A DNA stretch of 64,000 bases from JAYFQE01 sp034927345 (lineage in GTDB: Bacteria; Bacillota; Clostridia; Saccharofermentanales; UBA5734): contig JAYFQE010000010.1 in the NCBI GenBank assembly GCA_034927345.1, positions 1 to 64,000 on the forward strand, in the 5' to 3' direction. This document shows, in pieces, positions 51,552 through 60,852 of this stretch. Below the pieces are notes generated by a model. That model had not been told where the DNA came from, searched no databases, and worked only from the letters and a program-made list of their open reading frames with translations. Numbering within the stretch: position 1 is the first letter of the stretch; the number at the start of each line of letters is the position of its first letter. Position numbers and translations under genes: made by a program.

Positions 51552-53486
51552 ATGCAAGATGGTTTTATCAGGGTTGCGGCCGCTACGCCGGCGATCAAAG
51601 TGGCTGACTGCGGCTATAACCGCGATCAGATTCTGGATTTGATCCAGAAGGCAAACCAGGAAAAAGCACGGCTGGTCATTTTTCCCGAACTGTGCTTAAC
51701 CGGCTATACCTGCTCCGATCTTTTCCTCAGCCGGGTTTTGCTTCACGGCGCCAGGCAAGCTTTGCTGGATCTGATGGCGGCCACGGCAGAATTGGATCTG
51801 GTTTGTGTCGTCGGGCTGCCTTTAGCCGAGGGTTCCGCGTTATACAATATCGCTGCGGTTTTTCAAAAGGGCCGCTTGTTGGGGTTGGTTCCCAAACGCC
51901 ATATTCCGAATTATGCAGAATTTTACGAAGGCCGGCATTTTACGCCGGGCCCTGCCGTCGGCGGCTTGCCGGATCATATTCTTTTTAACGGCCAGGTCGT
52001 TCCCTTTGGCAGCGATCTCCTTTTCACCTGCCGGGAACAACCCGATTTCCGGCTGGCTCTGGAAATCTGCGAGGATCTTTGGGTTCCGGATTCGCCGTCC
52101 CTGGACAGCGCCGCAGCCGGAGCAACGATTATCGGCAATCTTTCCGCCAGTGACGAAGTCATCACCAAAGCCGCATACAGGCGGTTACTGGTGCAAAGCC
52201 ATTCGGCGCGCCTGATCAGCGCCTATATCTATACGGATGCCGGCGAAGGCGAATCGACGACCGATCTGGTTTTTGCCGGGCACAACCTGATTTATGAAAA
52301 CGGCCGCCGGCTCGCGGAATCAACGTTATTCAGCACCGGCCTGACGATGGCGGATGTGGATGTCCAGATGCTGATTCAGGAACGGCGGCGCCAGAACACT
52401 TATCCGGGACAGACGCGCCGGCCTTCCGGCGCGGCCGCCGCTTTCCGGGAGATCCCTTTCTCCTGGCAGCTGGAACCGCTGGATCTGAAAAGGCCGGTTG
52501 CGCCGCTGCCCTTCGTTCCGGCCGACCGTCATGATCTGGCAGAACGCTGCGAAGAAATCCTGACCTTGCAGGTACAGGGCTTAAAGAAGCGGCTGGCCCA
52601 TACCGGCTGCCGCTCGGCAGTTATCGGTCTTTCCGGCGGCCTTGATTCGACGCTGGCTTTTATGGTCACAGTCAGGGCTTTCGATGCCCTAGCCCTGGAC
52701 CGGCGGGGCATCACCGCCGTAACGATGCCCGGTTTCGGAACGACCGACCGGACTTACCGGAATGCGCTGACCCTGGCCGACAGTCAGGGCGTCACCACGC
52801 GCGAAATATCAATCAGTCAGGCGGTCATGGGGCACTTTGCCGATATCGGCCATGACCCGGCCGTCCAGGATGTCACTTACGAAAACGCCCAGGCGCGCGA
52901 ACGGACGCAGATCCTGATGGATCTGGCCAACCAGACTTGCGGCCTGGTCATCGGAACCGGCGATCTTTCTGAACTGGCGCTGGGCTGGGCCACTTATAAT
53001 GGCGACCATATGTCCATGTACGGCGTGAACTGCTCCGTACCGAAAACACTGGTCCGCCATCTGGTCCGCTATGCTGCCGAGCAAAGCGCCGGCGACCTGC
53101 GGCGTATTCTTCTGGACATCGTCGACACGCCGGTCAGCCCCGAACTGCTGCCGCCGCAAGACGGCCAGATCGCTCAAAAGACCGAGCACATCGTCGGCCC
53201 CTATGAACTGCATGATTTTTATCTTTATTATCTTGTCCGTTATGGATTTGAACCGCGAAAAATTCTCCGGCTGGCCTGTTACGCTTTTTCAGGCCAATAT
53301 CAGCCGGATGAAATCCGCCATTGGCTGACTATTTTCCTGCGCCGGTTTTTTGCCCAACAGTTCAAACGTTCCTGCCTGCCGGACGGTCCGAAAATCGGCA
53401 GCGTGACCTTGTCGCCGCGCGGTGATTGGCGGATGCCCAGCGACGCTGTCGTCACGTTATGGCTCGATCAGCTGCAAAAAGACTGA
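51552..53486 (+). CDS. nadE: Glutamine-dependent NAD+ synthetase
   Basis: Final step of NAD synthesis, amidating nicotinate adenine dinucleotide using glutamine ammonia; 644 aa. The N-terminal nitrilase-type amidase domain has the E46-K115-C173 triad (FPELCLTGY, PKRHIPNY, EICEDLW). The C-terminal NAD synthetase domain begins with the ATP pyrophosphatase loop SGGLDST (about 365-371), and further NAD-synthetase motifs (GTGDLSELALGW) are intact. GAGGGA precedes the ATG. It converges on a sirtuin gene with a 16-bp gap. Confidence 0.97.
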   Translation: MQDGFIRVAAATPAIKVADCGYNRDQILDLIQKANQEKARLVIFPELCLTGYTCSDLFLSRVLLHGARQALLDLMAATAELDLVCVVGLPLAEGSALYNIAAVFQKGRLLGLVPKRHIPNYAEFYEGRHFTPGPAVGGLPDHILFNGQVVPFGSDLLFTCREQPDFRLALEICEDLWVPDSPSLDSAAAGATIIGNLSASDEVITKAAYRRLLVQSHSARLISAYIYTDAGEGESTTDLVFAGHNLIYENGRRLAESTLFSTGLTMADVDVQMLIQERRRQNTYPGQTRRPSGAAAAFREIPFSWQLEPLDLKRPVAPLPFVPADRHDLAERCEEILTLQVQGLKKRLAHTGCRSAVIGLSGGLDSTLAFMVTVRAFDALALDRRGITAVTMPGFGTTDRTYRNALTLADSQGVTTREISISQAVMGHFADIGHDPAVQDVTYENAQARERTQILMDLANQTCGLVIGTGDLSELALGWATYNGDHMSMYGVNCSVPKTLVRHLVRYAAEQSAGDLRRILLDIVDTPVSPELLPPQDGQIAQKTEHIVGPYELHDFYLYYLVRYGFEPRKILRLACYAFSGQYQPDEIRHWLTIFLRRFFAQQFKRSCLPDGPKIGSVTLSPRGDWRMPSDAVVTLWLDQLQKD

Positions 53487-53502
53487 AGTAAATTTACAAT
53501 TT

Positions 53503-54309
53503 TCAGGGCAACCGGTTGAAAAGCAGGTTGACAGCCTGTCCCAGGACAGCGCCGATCGGTTCGCGGATGATGCAGCCGGCGTTGTCGTCATAGGCTGTCG
53601 GCGTCCGGTTGATCAGGACCAGATTATCGCCCTGGAATGCGCGAATGAGCCCGGCGGCAGGGTATACGGCCAACGACGTGCCGCCGACAATCAAAAGATC
53701 GGCCTGCCGGATCGCCCGCAGGGCATTTTGCCAGATTTCATCATCCAGCATCTCGCCATAAAGAACAACATCCGGGCGGACTAAAGCGCCGCAAGCCGGG
53801 CAATGCGGGACCGCCGCTGCCTGCAGGAGCCATTCCAGATCGTAACGGGCTTTACAGCCTGCGCAGTAATTACGCCATATTGAACCATGCAGTTCAAAAA
53901 CAATCCGGCTGCCGGCCATTTGGTGCAAACCGTCGATGTTCTGAGTCACAACGGCGCACAGACGGCCGTCTTGCTCCAGCCTGGCCAGCGCCAGATGCGC
54001 GGCATTGGGCCGGGCGGCCGGGAAAATCATCTTTTCACGGTAAAACTTGAAAAACAATTCTGGCTGTTGTTCCAGGCAATCAATGCTGACTAATTCTTCC
54101 GGCGACAAGCCGCCTGGCAAATCCTGGCGGAACACGCCACCGGCGCTGCGGAAATCGGGTATGCCGCTCTCCGTTGATACGCCGGCGCCGCCAAAAAAGA
54201 CAACCCGCCGGGCTGAATGAAGCAAATCGGCCAGCCGTCCGGCATGGGCCTGTAGTTCCAGGCCGGCCTGCGGTTCCGCCGTTCCAGGCATCGTATCGGA
54301 CTGCTTCAT
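53503..54309 (-). CDS. Sirtuin, NAD-dependent protein deacylase
   Basis: SIR2-family deacylase (CobB-like), 268 aa. NAD-binding motif GAGVSTESGIPDFRS, TQNIDGLHQMAG with the NID motif, catalytic His in ELHGS and a zinc module (CAGC ... CPAC). The Cys spacing is 2-18-2, roughly normal. The ATG at 54309 follows GGGAGGTC at 10 nt; the frame extends to 54363 without a better site. Next to nadE, which makes its cosubstrate. Deacylase substrates are not visible. Confidence 0.93.
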   Translation of the reverse strand: MKQSDTMPGTAEPQAGLELQAHAGRLADLLHSARRVVFFGGAGVSTESGIPDFRSAGGVFRQDLPGGLSPEELVSIDCLEQQPELFFKFYREKMIFPAARPNAAHLALARLEQDGRLCAVVTQNIDGLHQMAGSRIVFELHGSIWRNYCAGCKARYDLEWLLQAAAVPHCPACGALVRPDVVLYGEMLDDEIWQNALRAIRQADLLIVGGTSLAVYPAAGLIRAFQGDNLVLINRTPTAYDDNAGCIIREPIGAVLGQAVNLLFNRLP

Positions 54310-54359
54310 GATTTTATTGACCTCCCGTTCATTTACCGCAGGCACTTGTTTTTTGCCGG

Positions 54360-55040
54360 TCAATTTTGCGGCTGTAAAAGCAGCAGCAGAACTTTTTCAG
54401 CATAACAAGATGCTTCCGTCTGTATCGTATACCGCCGGTCACGAACATGGAAATCGACCAGATGAGCGCTGCAATCCAGCAATTTCAAGCTTTGCAGCGG
54501 CACTTCGAAACCATTTTCGGCGGCCAGGAAGATGATCCGCTGGTTGGTTATAACCAGTTCGCCGTCAATCCGGTCGTCCGGTTCGGCAGGCAGCAAAATT
54601 TCCTGCGGCCGGACAATATAATAGTATTGGCCGCCGGAATAACGGACAGCCAACCGGGTCGGATCGATCCGCAATTTATCCGGCAGCGGCGCGAACAGCA
54701 GCCTTTGCGCCGCAACAGAGAAATGGCAGACTTCAAATTCTTTTAAATCGATACGCGGATTATAACGATTAGGAAGCCGTCCGGCATCGATCAGTTTAGC
54801 CTGGCCTTCTGGAAATGACGGCGGATTATCCACATTTTCCGTTTGTTCATGATCTGACGCGTCCTGCAGTTTGCGGCGAAAATACATCAACCAGGCTAAA
54901 ACCGCGGCAATCAGACATAACATACTGAAGACACGCCACCGGCCGTCTCCGGTTATCTGGCTGTAAACGATCGAAGCCAAGCTCAACAGGGAAAACAGGC
55001 TGGCCGCCAATAAATGGGTTTGTCGACCGGGTCTGTTCAA
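54360..55040 (-). CDS. Membrane protein with PH-like domain, function unknown
   Basis: Protein of about 226 aa. It has two hydrophobic helices near the N-terminus (about 12-32 and 38-56), a polar linker and a soluble C-terminal beta domain. The stretch GELVITNQRIIFLAAENGFEVPLQSL is typical of bacterial pleckstrin-homology/GRAM-like domains. The TTG at 55040 was chosen because GGGAGGTG lies 5-6 nt upstream; the alternative frame begins with a TTG at 55067. It follows the zinc-ribbon-like gene by 75 bp. No function can be assigned. Confidence 0.6.
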   Translation of the reverse strand: MNRPGRQTHLLAASLFSLLSLASIVYSQITGDGRWRVFSMLCLIAAVLAWLMYFRRKLQDASDHEQTENVDNPPSFPEGQAKLIDAGRLPNRYNPRIDLKEFEVCHFSVAAQRLLFAPLPDKLRIDPTRLAVRYSGGQYYYIVRPQEILLPAEPDDRIDGELVITNQRIIFLAAENGFEVPLQSLKLLDCSAHLVDFHVRDRRYTIQTEASCYAEKVLLLLLQPQN

Positions 55041-55115
55041 GGAAACACCTCCCATTTGGGCCGGCAAATATCCGCCAAGCCTGGAATCCGGCCAATCGAC
55101 GCCGGATTTTCTTCA

Positions 55116-55424
55116 TCACTCGTTCTGCCAGCGGTTGGTTTCCTGAACCAGCCACTGATCCAATTCGTCCAAAGGGCGCGGCAGTTTAACCAAACCGGCC
55201 AACGCATAGGGACGCAGGCGAGCCAGGCTGCTGCCGATCATTTCCAGCCGGCCTAACGCAGCTTCCGGCTGGGTAATCCGATTCAAGGCATGCAGGGATT
55301 GCTCAAGGACTTTCAAATCTGATTCCATTGTAAGATAATAATAGGGAGCGCAAGCTGCGCAGAGGCCGTTGAAATCAGTCTCTACCATAAACCCCTTATT
55401 GTGGCAACACTTACATTTTGCCAT
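55116..55424 (-). CDS. Small protein with N-terminal zinc-ribbon-like cysteines
   Basis: Protein of 102 aa. Starts KCKCCHNKGFM with a second pair CAAC about 12 residues later, a CxxC-type zinc ribbon; the rest is helical with an Arg/Leu-rich character. I do not recognise the family. GAGGAAG precedes the ATG at 55424. It probably forms an operon with the PH-domain membrane protein downstream and is divergent from mutM. Confidence 0.6.
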   Translation of the reverse strand: MAKCKCCHNKGFMVETDFNGLCAACAPYYYLTMESDLKVLEQSLHALNRITQPEAALGRLEMIGSSLARLRPYALAGLVKLPRPLDELDQWLVQETNRWQNE

Positions 55425-55528
55425 AATCGGCTTCCTCTTTTCGGTAGTTCGATTGGAACAGCCGCCTGTTTTTCAGATGGCCGCCGATCAACGCCGTAAT
55501 CTATTATAACGCTAAATGGAGGCTTGTC

Positions 55529-56431
55529 ATGCCTGAATTACCTGAAGTAGAAACCATCCGGCGCAGTTTGCTGCCCGTTCTGACCGGAAGAGTCATCGAC
55601 GAAGTCCAAGTCCTGACGCCGGGCGTTCTGTTGGAGAGCGCCGGTCTGACCCTTCAAGGCCGGGAAATGCTCACGATCCGCCGGCGGGGCAAATATCTGC
55701 TTATCCCGCTTGGCAGTCCGGACGCGCTCACAGCCGGCAGAAAGCCGGATAACAGGGCGGCATCCGCGCAGTTGATCATCCATCTGCGCATGACTGGTCA
55801 GCTGCTGCTTCAGCCGGATGATTTACCGGCTGAAAAACATACGCACATCCGGATCAAGCTGGCTGCCGGCCGGGAGAGTTCGCCGATTTGGCTGATTTAT
55901 CATGACACACGCCGGTTCGGCCGATTATGGCTTCTGCCGGATCCGACCGGCGATCTGCCGGCCGGGTTGGTTTCGCTGGGTCCGGAACCCCTTGATCCGG
56001 ACTTTAACGCGGCTCTTCTGGCGGAACGGCTGGCCGGACGCCGCCGTTCAAACTTGAAAGCTGCTCTGCTCGACCAGTCGGTCATCGCCGGCCTGGGCAA
56101 TATTTACGCCGATGAAGCGCTCTATGCCGGCGGACTTTGTCCGACCCGCCCGGCCGGCAGCTTGAGCGGCGAAGAAATCGCCCGCCTGACGGAAGCGATC
56201 CGGGCTGTGCTTATCAACGCTATTGCCTGTGCCGGAACAAGTTTACGCGATTATGTCGACGGTTGGAACAAACAAGGCCGCTTTCAAAACTGCCTGCAGG
56301 TTTACGGCCGCGCCGGCCTGGCCTGCCGTCAGTGCGGACAGATCATTAAAAGCATCAGGCTGGCAGGCCGGACGACCTGCTGGTGTCCCTCCTGTCAGCC
56401 CGAAAAGGCCGGTTCTTCACCGCAGCCTTAA
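55529..56431 (+). CDS. mutM: Formamidopyrimidine-DNA glycosylase (Fpg)
   Basis: Bifunctional DNA glycosylase/lyase that removes oxidised purines such as 8-oxoguanine. The catalytic N-terminus PELPEVETIRR supplies Pro1 and Glu2. Lys55 in RRRGKYL is the beta-elimination lysine. The H2TH region is present, and the C-terminal zinc finger shows CRQC and CPSC. Of 300 aa, the finger is near 262-290. Normal family length. GGAGG precedes the ATG. Confidence 0.95.
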   Translation: MPELPEVETIRRSLLPVLTGRVIDEVQVLTPGVLLESAGLTLQGREMLTIRRRGKYLLIPLGSPDALTAGRKPDNRAASAQLIIHLRMTGQLLLQPDDLPAEKHTHIRIKLAAGRESSPIWLIYHDTRRFGRLWLLPDPTGDLPAGLVSLGPEPLDPDFNAALLAERLAGRRRSNLKAALLDQSVIAGLGNIYADEALYAGGLCPTRPAGSLSGEEIARLTEAIRAVLINAIACAGTSLRDYVDGWNKQGRFQNCLQVYGRAGLACRQCGQIIKSIRLAGRTTCWCPSCQPEKAGSSPQP

Positions 56432-56452
56432 CGGCTGCCGGCAATGGACTTA

Positions 56453-56644
56453 TCAATCCTCCAGCGCGATCGCCTCGACCGGACAGGACGTTTCGGCTTC
56501 GCGGGCTTTGCTTTCCGCTTCGGCAGGGACTTCATCGGCCAGAACCTGGGCAATCATGTCGTCGCCCATTTCGAAAACTTCGGGGCAGAGCTCAGCGCAA
56601 AGGCCGCAGCCAATGCATAAATCGCGATTCACAGTTGCTTTCAT
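56453..56644 (-). CDS. Single [4Fe-4S] cluster ferredoxin
   Basis: Small ferredoxin of 63 aa. The CIGCGLCAELCPE motif provides C-x2-C-x2-C and a fourth Cys, and a second SCPVEAI motif lies at the C-terminus. This pattern matches monocluster ferredoxins of Clostridia and Desulfovibrio-type, where the extra pair can form a disulfide. Possible electron carrier for the hydrogenase-like protein or for HgcB (inference). The ATG at 56644 is chosen; upstream GTG codons are alternatives, as the ribosome site is weak. Confidence 0.85.
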   Translation of the reverse strand: MKATVNRDLCIGCGLCAELCPEVFEMGDDMIAQVLADEVPAEAESKAREAETSCPVEAIALED

Positions 56645-56769
56645 GGTCAGCACCACACTTTCATGCGCATTCGGTTTTCACCGTGTCTTTTATTTTATCA
56701 GGTTCTTAATAAGAAACAGTAGCGAGGGCTACGTTCAGCCTCTTTCTTCGATTAACGCAGTTCTCTTCT

Positions 56770-57627
56770 TCAGGCAGCCTGCCAGGCAAACCCAACAACC
56801 TGCATCGTGGCAAAATTGTAATAAACGGCGAAAGAACCGCCGCCGGTCTCATAGGCATAAGCAGCGCGCCCGATCAGGCCTTCCGTTGTAAAGCTGTCCG
56901 GGGTATCGGCCAGATCGGTCAGCCGGCAGTCGGGCGGCTGACGGCCGGCGTCATTGAGCCATCGGTTCAATTGCCGGATAAAAAAACCGGTGGCACGAGT
57001 GGCCTGCTGGCGCATGGCTTGATTGATTTTCAATTCGCCCTGCCAATATTGCTGGGTTTCGAGCTGAAGATAATCAAGACCATATACAGTATTATAAGCT
57101 GCGTGAAGCGTCCAGACCAATCCGTCGGCGGTTTTATACCGACGGTCGATAACCAGGTTGGTCACTTCCTGTCCGGCCGATGCTCCGGCGCTCTCGGAAT
57201 CTGCGCTGCCGTCCGTTATGTCGTCGGCCGGTCCGGCCATTAATTCAGTGTCTTCATAAACGCGCAGGACAGCTTCATTTTCTTCATTCTGGAAGAGATC
57301 GGGATCAAGCATTTTCCAGCAGAGATAATCTACCCACCAGATCATGTCTTCATAATCCTGGCGATTGGTCAATTCATCCGGCGTGACGATCCGGCTGTTT
57401 TGGTTTGTCAATTGCTCAAAGGGCATCGTTGCCGCCTGGGTCGTTCCGGTTCCGACAGCGACCGCTTGGTCGGCCGATTGAATGCCATACCGGATGACCA
57501 TATTCCTGCCGTCGGGAATCCAGCGGCCTAACTCCAGGGCGAAGGTCCGGCCGCCCAACAAAAGGGCTATCGTCAAGCCAAAGGTTAGCAGATTCCAGAA
57601 AATGGGGCTTAATCGCCGGCTTTTCAT
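56770..57627 (-). CDS. Secreted/membrane-anchored protein coupled to the two-component system
   Basis: Protein of 285 aa I do not recognise. An N-terminal signal anchor (about 9-30) is followed by a mostly polar extracytoplasmic domain with several Trp/Tyr residues (WWVDYLCWKM, WTLHAAYNTVYGLDYL). It overlaps the histidine kinase gene by ATGA, so the two are translationally coupled. A sensor-accessory or stress-signal protein is a reasonable inference. There is no catalytic motif. Confidence 0.7.
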   Translation of the reverse strand: MKSRRLSPIFWNLLTFGLTIALLLGGRTFALELGRWIPDGRNMVIRYGIQSADQAVAVGTGTTQAATMPFEQLTNQNSRIVTPDELTNRQDYEDMIWWVDYLCWKMLDPDLFQNEENEAVLRVYEDTELMAGPADDITDGSADSESAGASAGQEVTNLVIDRRYKTADGLVWTLHAAYNTVYGLDYLQLETQQYWQGELKINQAMRQQATRATGFFIRQLNRWLNDAGRQPPDCRLTDLADTPDSFTTEGLIGRAAYAYETGGGSFAVYYNFATMQVVGFAWQAA

Positions 57628-59090
57628 ACGCTCGCCTCCCTGGGGAAAATAATCCTGACTTCGGTGCCTGCGCCGATCTTGCTCTCAATTACCATTTCAG
57701 CGTCATGTACCCGGGCAATTTCCTCGCAAAGCGCTAATCCCAGTCCGGCGCCGCCGGCTGAACGGGTACGGGCTTTATCCAGCATGTAAAACGGCTGGCG
57801 GATCTTGTCGATCTCCGATTCAGGAATCCCGCGGCCATAATCTTGTACGCTCAGGAAAGGACGATTTTGCGCGTCAATAGCGGCCTGTAATTTGATCTCG
57901 CCGCCAGGAGACGAGGCTTTAGCGGCATTGTCCAGCAAATTGGACAACAGCGACCGGATCAATTCCCGATTGACCCGGATTGACCCCGGACTGCTGCTGC
58001 CTTTGAGGACAAGCTGACGGCTGTCCATCATCGGCTGACTGAGATTGACGGTTTCATGAACCAGGTCAGACAGTAAAACTTGATCCAGATCCGGTTTTGT
58101 CCGGCCTAAAAGAATCAGTTCCATCAGCAGCCGCGAGATATGTTCCAGATGCTTGCCTTCACGATAGATATAGTCGGCCTGGCGCATGCGTTCTTCCGGC
58201 GCGATTTGCGGCGTCCGGCGCAGAATATCGGCAAAACCGATAATTGCCGTCAGCGGCGATTTGATCTCATGGCTGAGATTATCGATAAATCGGGTCCGGT
58301 CCTCGTTCATTTGCTGCAGGATTGTTATGTTTTGCTCAACGGCATCGGCCATGTCGTTGAAATCCCGGCCCAGTTCCGCTAATTCATCCGAACCCTTAAC
58401 CGCCAGGCGTTGTGAATAATCTCCCGAAGCGATCCGGTTTGCTTTGGCTCTTAAAACGGCAATCGGCCTGGTCAGCAAGATGACCAGCAAGAGCAGGATC
58501 GCCGCGGCAGCGGTAGCGATAATCAACATCAGATCGGCATATTCCAGCAGCAGGCTGTCCAGTTGCGTGTATAAATAACTGACATCCCGCGCGGTCGATA
58601 AGCAGTAGGATTGATTTTCCAGTTGAATCAGACTGGTTACAAAAAGCCAGGTCCGGCCATCTTGTTCAATGAAAACGGTATTGCGGCCGGATTCGGACAG
58701 ATCGGCTTGTTCGGGATGGCTGTCGGTTCTTGTAAAGGGCAGATTGCTGTATACCAATTGCCCGTCGGCATATAATTCGGCATATAAAGTTGGTTTTGAC
58801 GTCGTGGATTTTGATCTGTGCCCGTACTGCTTATTATAAGATTCCGTCAAGCGGGCAAATGACTCCAACATGGCGGCCCGATCCAGGAAATGCTCTCCGG
58901 CCTGATAACGATCATGGATCAGGGTCGTCTGGACTGCCGTACTGAACAGATCGTGGGTCCGGATGCCGTTTAAACGGGTCTGGAGCAGATTTTGCTCATG
59001 CGTCTGCGCCAAAATAACCGTTGCGACCAGGCTGATGGCCAGGATCAGCAAAACCAGCGAACAAATGAAAATTTTCTGCCAGAAGCGCAT
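57624..59090 (-). CDS. Sensor histidine kinase
   Basis: Membrane-bound two-component sensor, 488 aa. Two helices (about 8-28 and 186-207) bracket an extracytoplasmic sensor domain of about 155 residues. HAMP (about 207-260) is followed by HisKA with phospho-acceptor His274 in NLSHEIKSPL. The ATPase domain shows NLLDNAAKAS (N box), DYGRGIP (G1) and GGAGLGLALC (G2). The gene overlaps the response-regulator stop by TGATG, so the pair is cotranscribed and coupled. Confidence 0.95.
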   Translation of the reverse strand: MRFWQKIFICSLVLLILAISLVATVILAQTHEQNLLQTRLNGIRTHDLFSTAVQTTLIHDRYQAGEHFLDRAAMLESFARLTESYNKQYGHRSKSTTSKPTLYAELYADGQLVYSNLPFTRTDSHPEQADLSESGRNTVFIEQDGRTWLFVTSLIQLENQSYCLSTARDVSYLYTQLDSLLLEYADLMLIIATAAAAILLLLVILLTRPIAVLRAKANRIASGDYSQRLAVKGSDELAELGRDFNDMADAVEQNITILQQMNEDRTRFIDNLSHEIKSPLTAIIGFADILRRTPQIAPEERMRQADYIYREGKHLEHISRLLMELILLGRTKPDLDQVLLSDLVHETVNLSQPMMDSRQLVLKGSSSPGSIRVNRELIRSLLSNLLDNAAKASSPGGEIKLQAAIDAQNRPFLSVQDYGRGIPESEIDKIRQPFYMLDKARTRSAGGAGLGLALCEEIARVHDAEMVIESKIGAGTEVRIIFPREASV

Positions 59091-59743
59091 CAGCGGTCCA
59101 GCCGATACCCAATCTTGATAACGGCTTTGAGTTTATGATGAAAATCGAGTTTTTTCCTGAGCTGCATGATATGCATGTCGACCGTCCGCGATTCTCCGAT
59201 AAAGCAATAACCCCAAACGGACTGCAGGATCCGTTCCCGGCTCAGCGCAATATCCGCATGCTCGATCAGCAAGACTAATAAGTCGAATTCCTTCGGGGTC
59301 AGCTGGACGATCTGGTCGCCTTGCCGGACCACCCGTTCCAATTGATTGACTTCGATATCGTCATACTGGAGCGGCTGGCTGGCGCGGTCGCAGCGGCGCA
59401 GGACCACTTCGATCCGGGCTATGAGTTCCATCGGCTCAAACGGTTTGACGATATAATCTTCCGCGCCCATCCTTAAGCCTTTAACCCGGTCCGACAGTTT
59501 ATCCCGCGCCGTCAGGAAAATGACCGGAATCTCCCGTCCGCGTATCAGTTCCATTAATTCAAAGCCATCCATGCCCGGCAGCATCACATCGAGCAGAATC
59601 AGGCTGAAGCGATCGGTCTGCAAGCAAAAAAGCGCGTCCGAACCGTTCGGGCTGATTTTCTGTTCGTAACCGGACATCGTCAGAGAAGTTGCGATCAAAG
59701 CCGCGATAGCCGGATCATCTTCAACAATAAGGATTTTCTGCAT
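59090..59743 (-). CDS. Response regulator, OmpR/PhoB family
   Basis: Two-component response regulator, 217 aa. The receiver domain has acidic pocket residues near 8-10 (VEDD), phospho-acceptor Asp52 (LLDVMLPGMDG) and the conserved Lys102-like in YIVKPFEP. The C-terminal winged helix (about 125-217) shows LTPKEFDLLVLL and the recognition-helix region ESRTVDMHIMQLRKKL. It is the first gene of the operon with the kinase and the coupled third gene. The ATG at 59743 is preferred; the frame opens at 59842. Target genes are not identifiable. Confidence 0.95.
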   Translation of the reverse strand: MQKILIVEDDPAIAALIATSLTMSGYEQKISPNGSDALFCLQTDRFSLILLDVMLPGMDGFELMELIRGREIPVIFLTARDKLSDRVKGLRMGAEDYIVKPFEPMELIARIEVVLRRCDRASQPLQYDDIEVNQLERVVRQGDQIVQLTPKEFDLLVLLIEHADIALSRERILQSVWGYCFIGESRTVDMHIMQLRKKLDFHHKLKAVIKIGYRLDR

Positions 59744-59997
59744 GGATTTAACCCATTCTCTTTCATCATTTTGACGCCGACAGGCTTGCCGGTTCTTCTT
59801 TGCCGGCAGGTACTTATCGCAATTTGAATAATTATAACACATTTTCCTGGCAGCCCGGCTGTAAACCGGCCGGCAAATTGTATATAATCCGTCAATTCTG
59901 TCCAGCTGTTTTCTATATATCCTGCTTGCCGCCCTATGTTATGATAATCTTGTCAGGAACAATGAAGACCGAAGATATGAATATCGAGGTATGAACG

Positions 59998-60834
59998 ATG
60001 TCCTCTTATTATCAAAAGGAGCAAAATGGCTGCGCCGCGACTGATTCACCGGAACCGGCGCTTGTTTTCTTCGATATTGACGGAACCCTGGTCGGAAATC
60101 GGCCTGAACCGCCGGACTCGGCCGTGGATGCCATCCGCCGGCTGCGCCGCGGAGGGCATCTGGCTTTTATCAATACCGGCAGGCCGCTGTCCACAGTAAC
60201 CCGGTCGCTCCTGCAGATCGGTTTTGACGGGGTTGTCGCTTCCTGCGGCGCTTATGTTTCATACGCCGGGCAGGAACTGCTGAACCGGACGATCGATCCG
60301 GCCATATTAGCCGTCGTATTGCCGGCTTTGTGCGAAGCAAAGATAGATTTCTGGCTGGAAGGGCGTGATCAGGTTTACATCAGCGACTACCGGCCGGGCG
60401 GTTCTATGGAACAGGTGATCGGCTGGCTGAAACAGGCAGACGCCAGAATCAGCGCCTGGCATGAACCACATCTTGAAGCCAATAAAATCAGTTTCCAGCT
60501 CTGCGGCGACAGCGATTATGAACGGTGCCGGCCAATATTGGAGCAGCATTTCCAGATCATCCGCCATAATCAGGAAAACGGCGAACTCTTGCTGCCCGGC
60601 TTAACAAAAGCCAGCGGCATTCAGCTGCTGCTTGAGCATCTTCATCTGCCGCAAAGCAACACTTACGCTTTCGGCGACAGTCTGAACGACCTGGATATGC
60701 TGACCTATGTCCATTACGGCATTGCCATGGGCAACAGCCGCGGCCAAGTCCGCCGGATATCCGATCACAGTACGGCCAGTCAGGAAGAAGACGGCATACT
60801 CCTGGGACTACGCCATTATAATTTGATTGAATAA
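59998..60834 (+). CDS. HAD-superfamily (Cof-type) phosphatase
   Basis: Second Cof-type phosphatase in the window, 278 aa. Motif I FFDIDGTLVG, motif II NTGRPLS, motif III lysine in LTKASGIQ and motif IV GDSLNDLDMLTYV are intact; the C2B cap is at about 95-195. GAGGT precedes the ATG. Converges with the VOC gene. Substrate unknown. Confidence 0.9.
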   Translation: MSSYYQKEQNGCAATDSPEPALVFFDIDGTLVGNRPEPPDSAVDAIRRLRRGGHLAFINTGRPLSTVTRSLLQIGFDGVVASCGAYVSYAGQELLNRTIDPAILAVVLPALCEAKIDFWLEGRDQVYISDYRPGGSMEQVIGWLKQADARISAWHEPHLEANKISFQLCGDSDYERCRPILEQHFQIIRHNQENGELLLPGLTKASGIQLLLEHLHLPQSNTYAFGDSLNDLDMLTYVHYGIAMGNSRGQVRRISDHSTASQEEDGILLGLRHYNLIE

Positions 60835-60852
60835 ATCAGAAACTCTTCCCGC

